Shown: in pieces, positions 19,910 through 32,125 of the stretch | Position numbering within the stretch: position 1 is the stretch's first letter | How the letters are laid out: the number at the start of each line of letters is the position of its first letter | Source of the DNA: Austropuccinia psidii | Taxonomy: Eukaryota > Basidiomycota > Pucciniomycetes > Pucciniales > Sphaerophragmiaceae | Length of the DNA stretch: 64,000 nt | Assembly: GCA_023105745.1 (NCBI GenBank) | Contig: JALGQZ010000003.1 | Span: 79,024,696-79,088,695 of the forward strand | Direction: 5' to 3' | Notes under the pieces: generated by a model | Databases searched by the model: none | The model's input: the letters and a program-made list of their open reading frames with translations, nothing else | Told to the model about the DNA's origin: nothing | Made by a program: the position numbers and the translations under genes

Positions 19910-22773
19910 CTCCTATGAAGGTCTCCACTGGGGACTCATCAAGCACTCTAGCTGCCACTGGTTTGGGGACTGTCAAAATAATCTGTCACAAAAAGCCCCT
20001 CATTCTAGAAAACTGTCTCTTTGTTCCTGAACCAAATTGCAACCTTGTCAGCCTCCTGAAGCTCTTTGACAAAAATCTTGTCATCAATTGGTGTAGACAC
20101 CACTTCAGTTTAGGGTCAAAAGGATCGACCATTGTGAGGGGATCAATAATCAACAACCTAATGGAAGTAAAGTATTCCACTCCTCAGGATTGTCATTCAT
20201 TGGCACCAGCAACTTGATCATCCAGGTCCATCAGCTCTAAGATCAATGGCTCTTCCCATTGACGTTATCAACTTCCTTACATGTGACCTTAACAAGGCAT
20301 ATCTCCTCCCATTCAAAAGTCGTTTTGAACATGTAAGTCTCCCTTTAGACTGTGCTCATATAAATTTGGTTGGACCCATAACCCAGCCATCAATGTCTAG
20401 GTTTTGATATTTCCTCACTATCGCCAATCAATTCACCTTGTTTAAGATCACCTGTTTTCTCAAAAACAAATCTAATGCCTTTGAAGAACTCCTTCAAGAA
20501 AAGACATCAATGGAGAATCTTTGTGACAGAAAGCTAAAAAGGCTAGTTTCTGATAGAGGAGGCAAGTTCTTGAATCAAAAATTCAAGGCTCTCTCTGAAG
20601 AACACAGATTTCAGCATATTACATTGCCTGCGGAAAATCCCCAACACCACGGATTTGCAGAAAGAGAAAATCAGTCAATTTTGGCTAAGACCAGATGAAT
20701 CTTGAACCATTGCGAACTTCCAAAAGTGTACTGGGCTGAATCAGTCCATACAGCCACTGTCCTGTCCAACATCGTGCCAACTCCTTCTAGGAGCAACAAG
20801 AGCCCCTTCTCACTTTGGAGAGGCTTATCTCCTTGGCTTAAGAACATCCAAACCTTTGGCTGTCAAGCCATCATTGCCCTTCAGAAAGGTCATATGGAAT
20901 GCAAGTTTGGGCCTTCCAGGAGTGAAGGTATCCTCCTTGGCTTTGAGAATGACAACACATCATACCGCATCCTCACAACTCTTGATAAGAAGGTAATAGT
21001 CATTTGGCATGCAACATGTAATGAAGATATCTTTCCAGGGATAGTGGGGAGCTAATGGTTACATGGAGCTCAAGTAACTGGCCCACTGATATGGTAGATG
21101 AATCCAATACAGTGGCTTCAGTATCAGGAGATGAATTCTAAACTGATGGACTTGCTCCCAAAGGCATAGCAAGCGTGGTATATGAACCCCACATGCCTCA
21201 GGAGGAGGTCGCCAGCACTCCTGCAGAAGCTCAGACCTCACTGCCCTCAAGCCCCAGACCAAGGATAAAGGTAATTGGCCCTCGGCATCCAAATCTCATC
21301 ACCAGCAATATTCTTGAACAAAATATCCTCCCATACTCAAGACAAGCAAATAACTAGGAATGACCCAAGGCCCTTCAGACAAGCCATGCAATCAACTAAT
21401 AAGGACGCATGGGTCAAAGCTATTGACAATGAGCTAGGCTCAATAGCAAACCTTGGTGTGTGGAATTTGGTTGAACTCAATCCTTGTTACAAGCTCATCA
21501 GGACAACTTGGGTCTTCAAAACCAAGCAAAATCATCTCAGTGAGGTTGTTGAGCACAAAGCTCACCTTTGTGCCCAGGGTCTTACCCAGTCTCCAGGGAT
21601 TGACCATGCAAAGACGTCCTCGCTGACAGGTTGCTTCAATTCACTTCGGACCTTGATTGCCTTTGCAGCAACCAGCTCCCTTTCTTTTCATCAGATAGAT
21701 GTTAAGAGTGCCTTTCTCAATGCTCCTTTAAAATAAATGGTCTATCTCTCAATCCCACAAGGCCTTAATCTTGCAAAAGACAGACAGTGCTTGCAGTCTG
21801 CATTTTTCATTGGGGATGTGATCTCCCTGTGTGGCTTTACATACATGTGGACGACATTGCAATCTTTGGTGCAGACACTTCTTATTTCAAATCAGAGATC
21901 TCAAGGGAACTCACAATAAAAGACATTGGTCCAGCTAATTTTATGTTAGGAGTTAAAGTCACTCATTTTCCCAGTGGAATAAGTCTGGATCAGAAGCACT
22001 TCACTGACTCATTGCTAGTCCCTTATGGGATGCAGGAATGCAGACCAGTGTCTACCCCTCTTCTCCCAAATGAGAATCTTTCCCCTGCCACCAAAGAAGA
22101 AGTGATAGAGTTCAAAAAACTTTCAGTTAAGTACCAAAGCACAATGGGTAGCATCAACTACTTAAGCATGGCCACCAGACCCGATCTCTCACATGCGGTA
22201 AGCTCACTCTCTCAATTTTTAGAGAACCAGGGACTGAGGCATTGGAAAAGCTTCCTTGATGTCCTTTGATATCTACGTGGCTCGCCCAATCTCAGTTGAT
22301 TGTAGTCAAGAAACTCTCACCACGGCATTGCTGCCTACAGCAATGCTGATTGGGGCAATTGTCAGTTCACAAGGCATTCAGTAATGGGCTACCTTGCAAT
22401 GTTTAATGGTTGCATAGTACTCTGGAAAACTTGGAAACAGCCTGCTGTTTGCCTGTCAACAGCAGAAGCTGAGTATAAGGCTCTGTGCGACCTGACCTCC
22501 AAGATCCTTTGGCTACGGCAGTGGGCACAAGAATGCGCCGGTTTCCACTCAGTCACTCCTATTCCACTTTATGAAGACAACCAGAGTTGCATCAATGCAG
22601 CCAATGGTAACTTTAGAATCAATAATAAATGCATGAAACACGTCAACATCCACTTTCACTTCATCAAGGAGGCAATTTGGTCCTCCATCATACAGCTCAA
22701 CTACACTCCAACTTCCTCTATTCTGGCCAATTTCTTGACCAAGTCAGTCCGCCATTGTGGGAACTCCTTTTGA
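18419..22773 (+). pseudogene. Copia-A gag-pol, degenerate (unit 2 and beyond)
   Basis: The Ty1/copia polyprotein is in pieces. Gag starts at 18,419 with the same TGA after KWSV as in unit 1, then a Copia-B solo LTR (18,815-19,372), then the gag finger YCANGKHNIKC. Protease LIIDCGATHHMF lies at about 19,840. The integrase core follows (LVSDRGGKFLNQ, HHGFAERENQS). RT is present (TTWVFKTKQNHLSEVVEHKA, QIDVKSAFLNAPL, YIHVDDIAIFG), then RNase H (STAEAEYKALCD, LANFLTKSVR). Stops occur in at least six places, with a frameshift near 21,800. Between LNLAKDRQCLQ and the HVDD segment about 30 residues, including the usual YGLKQ motif, are missing, as alignment with Copia-E shows. The element is dead. 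A purine tract TTGAGGGGGA (about 22,798-22,807) marks where its 3' LTR would begin. Confidence 0.9.
18815..19372 (-). mobile_element. Copia-B solo LTR in duplication unit 2
   Basis: 558 bp with AAAAA on each side (18,810-18,814; 19,373-19,377), at the same Copia-A position as the full element in unit 1. At positions where the two full-element LTRs differ it mostly matches the right LTR but matches the left LTR at one site (GACAGACCCAATG). That fits an LTR-LTR recombinant or an ancestral state. Confidence 0.92.
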
Positions 22774-23246
22774 TGTGGGATGAAATAAGGCAGTACCTTG
22801 AGGGGGAAATTATTGGTAAGTCTGTTTTGAATTTCAGAATTATCCAATAACCATGGGTGCTAAGGTGTATTAGCTGCCCCTCTAAATAATACTGAATAGT
22901 CAGCCTACAGAGAATCACAAAATGAAATATAATTTGTGGCTTTAACAGATAGAGAAGACTTATCAGCAGTCTCTAAATCAGACCTATCAATAACACTACA
23001 GTAAAAACTCTGATCTAAAATTTCTGATAAAATAAACACTAGATTTTTTTCATTTTATTTTAATAAAAGTGATGATAATATATATATATATGTTTTGGGT
23101 TTCTGTTATTTTAAGAAAATTGATAAGAATATTTTTTTTGTTTTTTTTAATAAGAATGATAAGAATATATATATTTTTTATGGTTTTAGGTTGATTATAA
23201 TGATTTTTTTTTGATATGAGTACTAATAATAAGACTACTGGATTTG
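22774..23246. other. Copia-A 3' flank and AT-rich sequence
   Basis: After the Copia-A stop comes the purine tract and probably the start of its degraded 3' LTR, whose end I cannot place. From about 23,020 the sequence is AT-rich with a short TA microsatellite (about 23,080-23,092) and T runs. The ATTTG at 23,242-23,246 is one half of the target duplication of the solo LTR that follows. Confidence 0.4.
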
Positions 23247-25211
23247 TGTAAGGTTTAACTATGAAACAATAAGTAAAAATTACTAATTTATTACTTATTG
23301 TACTCTGAATGTCCTTATGAATTGAATAAATAAGATTAAAAATATAATAATAATAAATAATTATTATTATTATGGCGTAAAATAATTATATTATTAAATA
23401 AATATAATAATATAATTTATATTATGAAAATATAATATGATGAATAAATATATTAATATAAAATAATTAATATATTTAAAAAGCTCTTTATTATTTTTAC
23501 CAACAAATAATAAAGGTGTAAAAGATTGCTTTTTATTAATAAAAAACAATTAATAACAATAATATTACTAATATTAAAGTTATGAATTAATATTAATACT
23601 ACTTATATTAATTAAAGAATTATTAAGAGAGTAATAATAGAGAAATTGTTATAATAAGAGAAAATAACCTACTTTTAACACTTAATATAATAATTTTGAA
23701 ATATTTTACACCAAAAAATATAAATACAACTTTTTTAAATTGTATTTACAATAAAAATAAAGAAAATTACAAATTATGATTTAATCACGTCAAAATAGAT
23801 GATTATAGCAAGGTGGTCTTTTGTCTTTAATAATATAATACTTTTATATATAAAGAATAAAGAAATTACCTTTGATTTAAATGGTTTTAATGTTTTTGAT
23901 GCGTCTGAGGGGAAAATAGAGTAAAAAGAGCTCTATTTATAGTAAATACCTCCCTCCTAAAGTCAAACAGGCTTCTAGTAGAGGTGTACTGATCATATCC
24001 ACTGGAATTGATCAATACTTTAAAGTTTGGAGATGATTACATCATTATCAAACCATATTACATCATTATTACACCATTATTTAGAGTTATCACTATAACT
24101 CTAAAGTTGATGACATCAGAGGCTTGGAAGAACCCCAAATTTCATGTATTTTATCAGTTTTAATCATAAACTAATAGTATTCACCAATTTTATCACTCTT
24201 AAGACTGTTAAACTTAAATTAAGGTTACAGTGAGTGATCATAACTGCTCAAATTAAGCTCAAACTTTGATCCTCAATAACGTTTAAGATTCACACGCTAC
24301 AGCAATTCAGAGAGTGAATTCTGATAGCCTGGCATAACCTTATTATGCTGCCAAGAGCTTTTCATTACATCATCAAAACTCTAATTTTGATGATTTTTCT
24401 TGTAACTCATCTTTTCTGTCAAAATTCAATATTTTAAACTTCAAACCTTGATTTCAGGGGGTTATACCCTGAATTTAATAATAAACATTGAATAATTCTT
24501 CAAGAATGAACTAGTTGAATCAAACTGTATACTTTTTTTTAAGTTTGGACTACATTCACAACAAAGTGGTCAACAGCTCTGTTGATTTTTATCAATATTT
24601 CATCATAGGTTTTAACCTTGTTTATAATTTGTAAAATAAAGTTCATATCTGTGTTCCTACAGTAATTACGTGGTAACTTTATTTTTGGTTCATCATTCTA
24701 TCATGTATAGTTTAGGAGATATTAGCTATGATCCTTGAATATATGTGTTCACCAAAAAAGTGCATATATTCAGGTTAATTCCTTAAGTATTGACTTTGGA
24801 AATTAGCTTATTAATTGTTTTATGTGTTGAGTTTTGTGGGGAATACACTGGTACAATTTATTTTACATGTTGATTCATTAGTTCTTGAGATAAATAAAGT
24901 TTTATGGTTTTTAGAAGGTATTATACCTTATAATTCATTAAATATTGACTTTACAGATATGCCATAAAAATGGTATATGTGTATTTTTCCATGAGGAATC
25001 CAATGGTATAATTTATTTTACATGTTGATTCATTGGTTTTTAAGTTAAACCAATTTTTGTACCAATTTATGGTATTTTTTGTATATTTGAGTAATTATTT
25101 TTAATGTATAATTATTCTAAGTAATTTTAATATAATTATATTAAAGGTATAATTATTCTTAGTCTTTTTTGTGACTTTATTGGGTATGTGGTCATATCTC
25201 AAAGGCTCACA
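23247..25211 (-). mobile_element. Gypsy-H family solo LTR
   Basis: 1,965 bp matching, in reverse orientation, the 2,025-bp LTRs at 41,729 and 50,386. Its ends are TGTAAGGTTT...GGCTCACA on the plus strand. A 5-bp duplication ATTTG flanks it (23,242-23,246; 25,212-25,216). No internal sequence remains, so it is a solo LTR from LTR-LTR recombination. It lies in the tail of another gypsy element. Confidence 0.92.
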
Positions 25212-26302
25212 ATTTGATTCTTTTAGGATTTATTTAATACTGAGTTGATATCACTACTACTTCTCTTTGTTAATAACACTAAGCTTTTGAGAAAGGCTAC
25301 TAAGCTTTAACTACGGTTATACTACTATTCTTCACTAATACTAAGCTACTGAGCAAGGCTACTGAGCTTTTACTACGGTTATACTACTATTCTTCACTAA
25401 TACTAATCTACTGAGCAAGGCTACTGAGCTTTTCCCTACTAAAACACTACTACTATTCTAGATATCCTGATAGTTCAGGGATGGTGGTGATCCTGGATAG
25501 TGGGAACTTGTTCCACGATGATGGGAAAAATGAGGGAGAGAGGACCTCTATTTATAGCTTTTGGGCCTCCATAGAGCTTCTCAAAACAGGGTACTTAGAA
25601 AAAATCAGAGTTGAGAGGTTTAAGCTAGCGAGACATGTAGTTTTGGTGTAGCAACGTGTTTGCTGAGAGAATTATGCTGGTGGTGCTTTTTCTTATCAAA
25701 ATCATGTGATGTATTTGAGATAATTTGGCTGGTGAGATTTTCTTTTTATCAGATTCATGTGCGGTCATTGAGAAAATATGGCTGGTGATGTTTTCTTGAA
25801 GGTGGGGAAAGTATTTTTTGTTTCTATTTTTACATATGTTATGAGAGAATTATGCTGATGGTTTCATTTTAGTATTGTATTCTTTCATATGGAGATTTTA
25901 TCATTTCTATCAAGTTTGATGCATGTTATTATTACTAAGGAAGCATTTGTTCTTGGAAAATATATTATAATTTTATGCATAGCCTTGAAGTATTTCTTCT
26001 TTCGATTGAATCAAGGTGGGGAAAATACATCTCTGATGCTGTGGTCCGTCTTCATATACCTTTATTTAGATTACCTGCTTTTAATTTCATAATTTGTTAT
26101 TGATGATGCAATGAGGTGGATAAATCCTTTGATGCTATACTGTTTTGATAAGATCTTGAGGCTGTGTACTGTATATTTCTGTTTGAAACCTGTTGTTTTA
26201 ATGTGTAAATACGTTTTGCATAATTTGTTTTATTACCATACATTTATTTATTTATTTTTATTGGTAAGCTTGAAACTGATACTAATGGTATGGAATACCA
26301 CA
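25212..26302 (-). mobile_element. Probable 3' LTR of Gypsy-2 (partial)
   Basis: On the minus strand the Gypsy-2 stop codon is followed by a purine tract GAGAGGGGGA, then TGTGGTATTCCATACC from 26,302, as expected for a 3' LTR start. Its far end was not found. It may continue on the other side of the solo LTR (left of 23,242). It contains a 62-bp tandem repeat. No 5' LTR partner is present in the window, so the assignment rests on position and the tract. Confidence 0.5.
25273..25436. repeat. 62-bp tandem repeat, about 2.7 copies
   Basis: The unit includes CTACGGTTATACTACTATTC and GAGCAAGGCTACTGAGCTTT. The phrase CTACGGTTAT recurs at 25,311 and 25,373. The copies are well conserved. Confidence 0.8.
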
Positions 26303-26357
26303 TCCCCCTCTCCATTTAATGCTGTCCCCAGAATTCCAGTTGAAAAGCTTGCCAGTA

Positions 26358-29168
26358 TCAATCATATTCATTTTGTTCAATTTCTTCTCCCTCCAATATT
26401 AACTCTTCATCTTCAATTTCTTCACTGCTTTCATTTTCTGACACTGAACTTGATTGAGCTTTCTTTCCTCTGGGATAAAACCTCTTGATGTGACTTGCTG
26501 AAAATTTTCTTGTAAGCTTAGTGCCATCCAATTCTTGAAGCTCATAAGGGCCATTATTAATTTTATTTATGACTCTATAAGGTCCATTCCAACGGTTCTT
26601 GAAGAGTAAACCCCATTGTGACTCTAGTGGTTTATTATAAACTAATACCAAGTCCCCTGGTTCACCTGGTTTTCTCAGTCTATGTGCCATCTTGATGTCC
26701 AAATATTTAACTGATTTGTGTCTTGAATCTCTTAATTTCTCTGCTGCTGCTAATCTTGTTTCCTCTTTTGCTGCAATCTGTATAGTTCTTGCTTCCAATA
26801 GTTCCTCTCTTGTTGATATTTTATTCCATTCTATGGCTAGATATGTATTTGTTTCAATATCAATTGGCAAAACAGCTTGCTGACCCACTTGAAGCTCAAG
26901 CGGTGAGTATCCTGTTGTTTGTTTTACCAAAATTCTATCTTCCAAGGTTACAATTGGTAAGTATTCTTTCCATTTGGATCCATTTTCACCACACATTTTT
27001 ACAAGTGCATCCTTCAATTGCTTATGGCCTCTTTCAATCATTCCTTGTGCTTATGGGTAGTAAGGTGTAGTTATTCTGATTCTTGATCCTGCTCTTTTGA
27101 CTGATTCTTGTAGTTCTTTTCCAAATTCTGCTCCTCCATCTACTGTGACTTCTTTGGGTGCTCCATATCTACAAATCCATTCTGAATTAAACCATTCTGA
27201 GAGTGATTTTGCCGTTAGCCTAGTTAATGCAACAGTTTCTGGCCATCCTGAAAAGTCATCTCTTGCTACAACTAAGTATTTCCATCTTCCTGCCTTAATG
27301 TGAACTGAATCCATGCTTACTCTTTCAAATAAAGTAGATGTTACAGATATCTTTGCTTCTTCCTTTTGTTGCAAATGACTCCTTTTTTTACATTCTTGAC
27401 ATGATTTTACCCTTTTTTTAACTATCTTTTTCATTCCTTCGCACCAATATCTTCTCTTGATTCTCCTGTATGTTTCATTTTCCCCTCTATGCCCCAGCTC
27501 TTCATGCATTTTCTTTAGTATCTGTTTCTGAGCTTTTCCATTGTATACAACTATTTGTGGATGTTCTTGATTTCTCCTTTTTAGCTGCCCTCCTTCTAAA
27601 TAGAAATTAACTGATCTTCTCTTAATTTTCTTGAAGTATTCTTCCCCAATACTTTGTGACTTTTTCAAACTATTCAAATATTACAGCATATGTTTTCCAA
27701 ATCCTTCCTGTTTGATTGGAATTTCAATACTTTTTGTTTTATTCCTTGATAATTTTCCCGATTTGCTTGTATTTACTTCTTTTAGGCCAAATCCTGGATG
27801 GTGTTTAATCCAATCTTCCTCTTCATCAAAATCATCCCTTTCACTTTCTTCTTCATCTTCTCCTTTTGGTCTTCTTGATAACCCATCTGGCATAGTAAAT
27901 GTTTTTCCTGGTTTGTGTAAAAGATCAAATGAAAAAAGTTGAATAAATGCTACCCATCTTGTCATTGGTGCATTTGGTAAACATGGTGTGTTGGTCATTT
28001 CTATTAAAGCTTTAGCATCTACTTGAAGTTCAAAGTGTTGCCCCCATAATACTGTTTGAAGTTTTTTGAGTATTCTTGCTACACCACAAAGCTCTAATTT
28101 TGGCTGAGAGTATTTAGATTCTAGTCTGGAGAATATTACTGATTCATATAGTACTGGTCTATCCTTTCCATCTTCATCCTCTTGCATAAGAACTGCACAA
28201 GCTGCAATATAACTTGAATCTATTGCTAATTTTATTTTTCCTGAATCTTTATCATAATTTAATGTCTTCAAAGTAATCTCTTCTCCTACTATTTTCCTGA
28301 GTTTTATAAAATATTCTTCACATTTTTCATCCCATTTCCACAATACATCCTCCCTTGTCAATCTTCTCAATGGTGCTGCAACTTGTGAAAAGTCCTTGAT
28401 AAACATTCTGACATATGCACATAGTCCTAAGAATCCTCTAACTTCCTTCTTTGTTGTTGGTCTAGGCCAGTTTTGTATCTTGTTTATCTTCTGTTTTGAA
28501 ATCTTTCTTCCTCCCAAAGACACAACATGCCCCACAATATCAAGTGCTAAAACACAACATGCAAATTTTGATCCTGAAATTGTGAGTCCTGCCTCTTCTA
28601 TCCTGAAAAGTATTCTTTCTAATGTTACTGCATATTCCCAAACAAATCTTCTTATGAGTGGATTCTCCTTCAATTTTTTGTGCTGATATGTTGATCTGGG
28701 GCCTTTAATTCCTCCATCATCTATAAATATTCCAAGGTGCTCTGGTATTTCCTCCTGAAGTATCCAAGTCATTTGTGCTTGATAAAATGCCACAGAGTTT
28801 GTTGCTCCTTGAGGAAGTCTTGTAAGCTGAAGTCTTCCAAGTGGTGTTTCAAAGTTTGTAAGTGGTCTTGTAGTAATATCCAATTCTCTTTCATTGTATC
28901 CTCCCATAATATCTCCCAATCCATAACATGCTCTTCCTGAAAATGATCCTACAAACTCATCAACATTTGGTGGCAATCCTGCATCTTTTATTGTTACTTT
29001 ATTGACGTCTTGAATATCATGAACTATTCTAAGTTTTCCGTTGGGCTTTGCCACACAAAATACTGGGCTGTTATAGCTTGATGTTGATTGTTCATAGAGT
29101 CCTGTACGTCTTCTTTCTCTGACTAGTTCAATAAATTGAGGTAAAATTGATTTTGGTATTGGTATTGG
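26358..29168 (-). pseudogene. Gypsy-2 pol: RT, RNase H and integrase (two stops)
   Basis: A Ty3/gypsy pol lacking gag and protease. RT motifs in order: STSSYNSPVFCVAKPNGKLR, LPQGATNSVAFYQ, and FIDDGG as the YXDD equivalent. The RT-RNase H connection is GFLGLCAYVRMFIKDFS, and RNase H has KLAIDSSYIAACAVLMQ. The integrase zinc finger is HEELGHRGENETYRR...CQECKK. The catalytic core has VSMDSVH, VTVDGGAEFGK and GMIERGHKQ (D, D, E). A GPYRVINKINNGPYEL segment and an acidic tail follow. All parts share one reading frame, broken only by TAA near 27,680 and TAA near 27,052. The second replaces the Gln expected in YPQAQG (CAA to TAA). It joins Gypsy-3 in frame at about 29,168. Nearly complete, but inactive. 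Confidence 0.9.
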
Positions 29169-30773
29169 TGAATAATTTTTGATGAAACGGTGGTACCAAT
29201 TGCCAAATCCAAACAATCATTGAAGAGCCTTGAGGTTTCTTGGAGGTGGCCAATTGAGAATTTGTTGGACTTTTGATTGGTCCATCTTGAGGCCTTCAGA
29301 AGAAACAACATAACCCAGATACTCTACACTAGTAACATGAAACAGGCACTTGGAGGCCTTAGCAAAGAGGTTATTGGCTCTGAGTCTGGAAAGAACAGTG
29401 GACACATGAGTCACATGTTCTTTGTCAGATTTGGAAAAGACCATAATGTCATCCAGATAAACCACAACATAAACATCAAGAAGATCATAAAGGATATCAT
29501 TGACAAGGTTTTGGAAAGAGGCAGGAGCATTGGTGAGCCCAAATGGCATAACCAAATACTCATAGCTGCCATATTTAGTTCTAAAACATGTCAAATGTTC
29601 ATCAACTTCCTTGATTCTCAGCAGGTTATATGCACCACGCAAATAAATCTTGGAGAAGATAGAAGAACCATTGAAAAAAGTAAGAAGCTGATTCATAGGA
29701 GGAACAGGATACTTGTCCTTCCTAGTAACAGCATTGAGTTTGCGGTAATCAACACACAAACGGAGGTCACCATCTTCCTTACTGACAAAGAGGACAGGTG
29801 CTCCTGTTGAAGAGGAGCTTGGATGGATGAAACCTTTGTCTACATTCTCTGAAATGTAGGTCCTGAGTGTATATGACTTTTGGTTTTATAAAGAGTAGAT
29901 CACCCCAACTGGAGGTAGAGACCCCTCCAGCTCAATATGATGATCACAGGCGCGGTGAGGAGGAAGTTTCTCTGCTTTCACCTTGGAGAATACATCCAAG
30001 TACTGGTGATAAACAGGAAGAAAAACCTTCATCACGGTTTCTATTTCTTCTGGCTTTTCCTCTTCATCCCCCAACTCCTCCAGGGAGTCATGATAAGATG
30101 AAGGAGGAAGGTCCATATTCCCAAAAAAGAGATGAAGGGAAGATACAGAATTATCTTCTCCAAAATCTTGAATATCTTTGAATACTTCATCTCAAGATAA
30201 TGGTAATGACTGAGGGGAATTTATGAAAGGAATATGGACAGAAGATGGGAATGATGGTGTTCTAGAATCACCAACCAGAGCTGCACATGATTTGGCAGAA
30301 GAAACGTCATTACAGAAAGGTTTAGAAGGATCATAATAGTCCTTATGATTAGCATTAAAGGTGATCAGCCCTTGCCTCCAATTAATATATGGATTAAAAT
30401 GATTAAGAAAGTCAAAGCCCAATCTGAGGTCTTCTCCCTTGGGAGTATCAATGACTAAAAAGTCCCATTCAAAGCTTGGGAAGGAAGGGAGCTCAACCAT
30501 ATATTTAGTATGTTGAGTCACAAATAAGGAAGGAGACTCTGAGGAGTCAAGAATAATAAGGGTAATCTTCTATGGGAGTTCTGACATGTTCAAAGAATAC
30601 TTTTGAGCAAACTGCTTTGCAATAAATGAGCTGGTAGCACCAAAATCAATGAGAATACTGTAAAACATATCAGAGAGAGAAGAAAAAACAAAAAATTTAA
30701 GAGAATTTTTGAAACCAGTATTCAGAATGCACAATTGTGCTCTGGATGGAAAACAGTAAAGACCATTGAACAC
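29169..30773 (-). pseudogene. Gypsy-3 protease and reverse transcriptase, truncated
   Basis: This belongs to a different gypsy lineage from Gypsy-2. It carries a protease-like motif LIDFGATSSFI near 30,640 (usually DSGAT; here Ser to Phe), then DLRLGFDFLNHFNPYINW. RT follows with LDVFSKVKAEKLPPHRACDH, VLFVSKEDGDLRLCVDYRKL, YLVMPFGLTNAPASFQ and VVYLDDIMVFS (catalytic LDD). It ends at FIKNYS in the RT-RNase H connection, where Gypsy-2 begins. Stops include TGA at 29,217-29,219 and others near 29,886, 30,192 and 30,570, all in one frame. RNase H and integrase of this lineage are lost. Confidence 0.9.
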
Positions 30774-32125
30774 AACATGATCTTCACTCAGGCTTTTCCC
30801 TGGCTGGGAAATTTGCCTGACGGTTGGGTAAGCTTGTTTTGAGGCCTTTTGAAACAGGACTCAAGACTATGCTTCCCACCACAATAGGTACAAAGACCCT
30901 CTTTGATTCTTCTTGCTTTTTCAGCGTTCATGAGCTTGAAATCTTTATTCAATAAAGAATCATGGGGCTTGTCCCTCTTCTGAAAATTATTCTTCTTCTT
31001 TTGACTTAAACTTGAAGAAATTTGAGGATGAGAAGAATTTGACTTTGAGGCTTCTGGCTTCTTCTCTTGATGATTACTCTTTTCATTTTATCTCTCATGG
31101 TACCTGGTATAAAGCTCCAAGGTAACATACATTAAGTCTTGAAGAGAGTCAATTATTGAAGGATGATAGGCCAATTGATCCAAAATCCTGGATGGAAATC
31201 CCTTCCTGAAATGGTGGATAAGAGCCCTTTCACCCCAATCTCCAATTCTTGAGACAAGACTTCTGAAATCAGCAATGTATAAGGATACATGCCCACCTTC
31301 TTTCATTCTTAAAGAATCCAATTCTGCTTCAGCTTTTCTGACTTCATTTGCGTCACCAATTAAGTTGAAGAGTTGAGATTCAAAAAATTTCCATGAATTG
31401 AGAAGGTAATTTGGATCTTGATTGGTGAGATTGGAACAATAAGGCTCAATCCATTTTTCAGCCCTGCCAATGAGAAATGAAGTGGCATAAAGGACCTTCT
31501 TTCTGTCTTGAGCAAAGTTTGCCAGATCATTATGAAAAATCAATTGGCAAGACTGAATAAAGCTTCTAACTTTGAAGGGTTGAGTCCCATCAAAGCATTC
31601 TGGTGCCTTCATAGATGGAGTCTTGAAGGCTGGTGGTCTTGATGCTTCAGAGGATGAAGCTGCTTGAAGATTGGCCATAATCTGAGTCATTTGCTGCATA
31701 ATGGCCAATAAAGATGGTTCAGACTGATGAGAGACAGGCTGATTAGACTGGGCTAGAGCTGGCCCTCCAGTACCTTGGGATGCCTCCACAGGAGCAGGGA
31801 CACATTCAGTACCATCAGACTCTTACTCTTCCACAGAATCCTCCTCCTCCTCTTCACCATCTTCACCTGGACCCTTGAAAACGGTCCTTGAAGTTCCTGG
31901 AAATCTGCCAACTACTCCTGAAAATGAACTTGATCTTCTTGGCACTCTTCTTTCCTTCCTGGACGGTGCTGCTCCTTCCAATATGGGTCCTCTGTCCAAT
32001 TTGGCCCTCAGTTGAGAAACTGCTGGGGTGCCATCAAGGGGAGCCCTAGGAGTTGGAATGAGAACAGCTTGAGCTCTGGCCTGAGCTCTTCTCTTCCTTG
32101 CAGGAGGTGAGTGTTGGATGGGCAT
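30774..32125 (-). pseudogene. Gypsy-3 gag, degenerate
   Basis: It starts MPIQHSPPARKRRAQ at 32,125 with an Arg/Pro-rich and then acidic segment. An in-frame TAA lies near 31,823. The main gag domain follows (31,789-31,088) with FDGTQPFKVRSFIQ, YATSFLIGRAEKWIEPY, SLYIADFRSLVSRIGDWGERALIHHFRKGF, typical of the retrotransposon gag family. A further frame change precedes a zinc-knuckle-like CTYCGGKHSLESC near 30,900. Gag packages the RNA into particles. The copy is broken by stops and frame changes. Confidence 0.85.
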
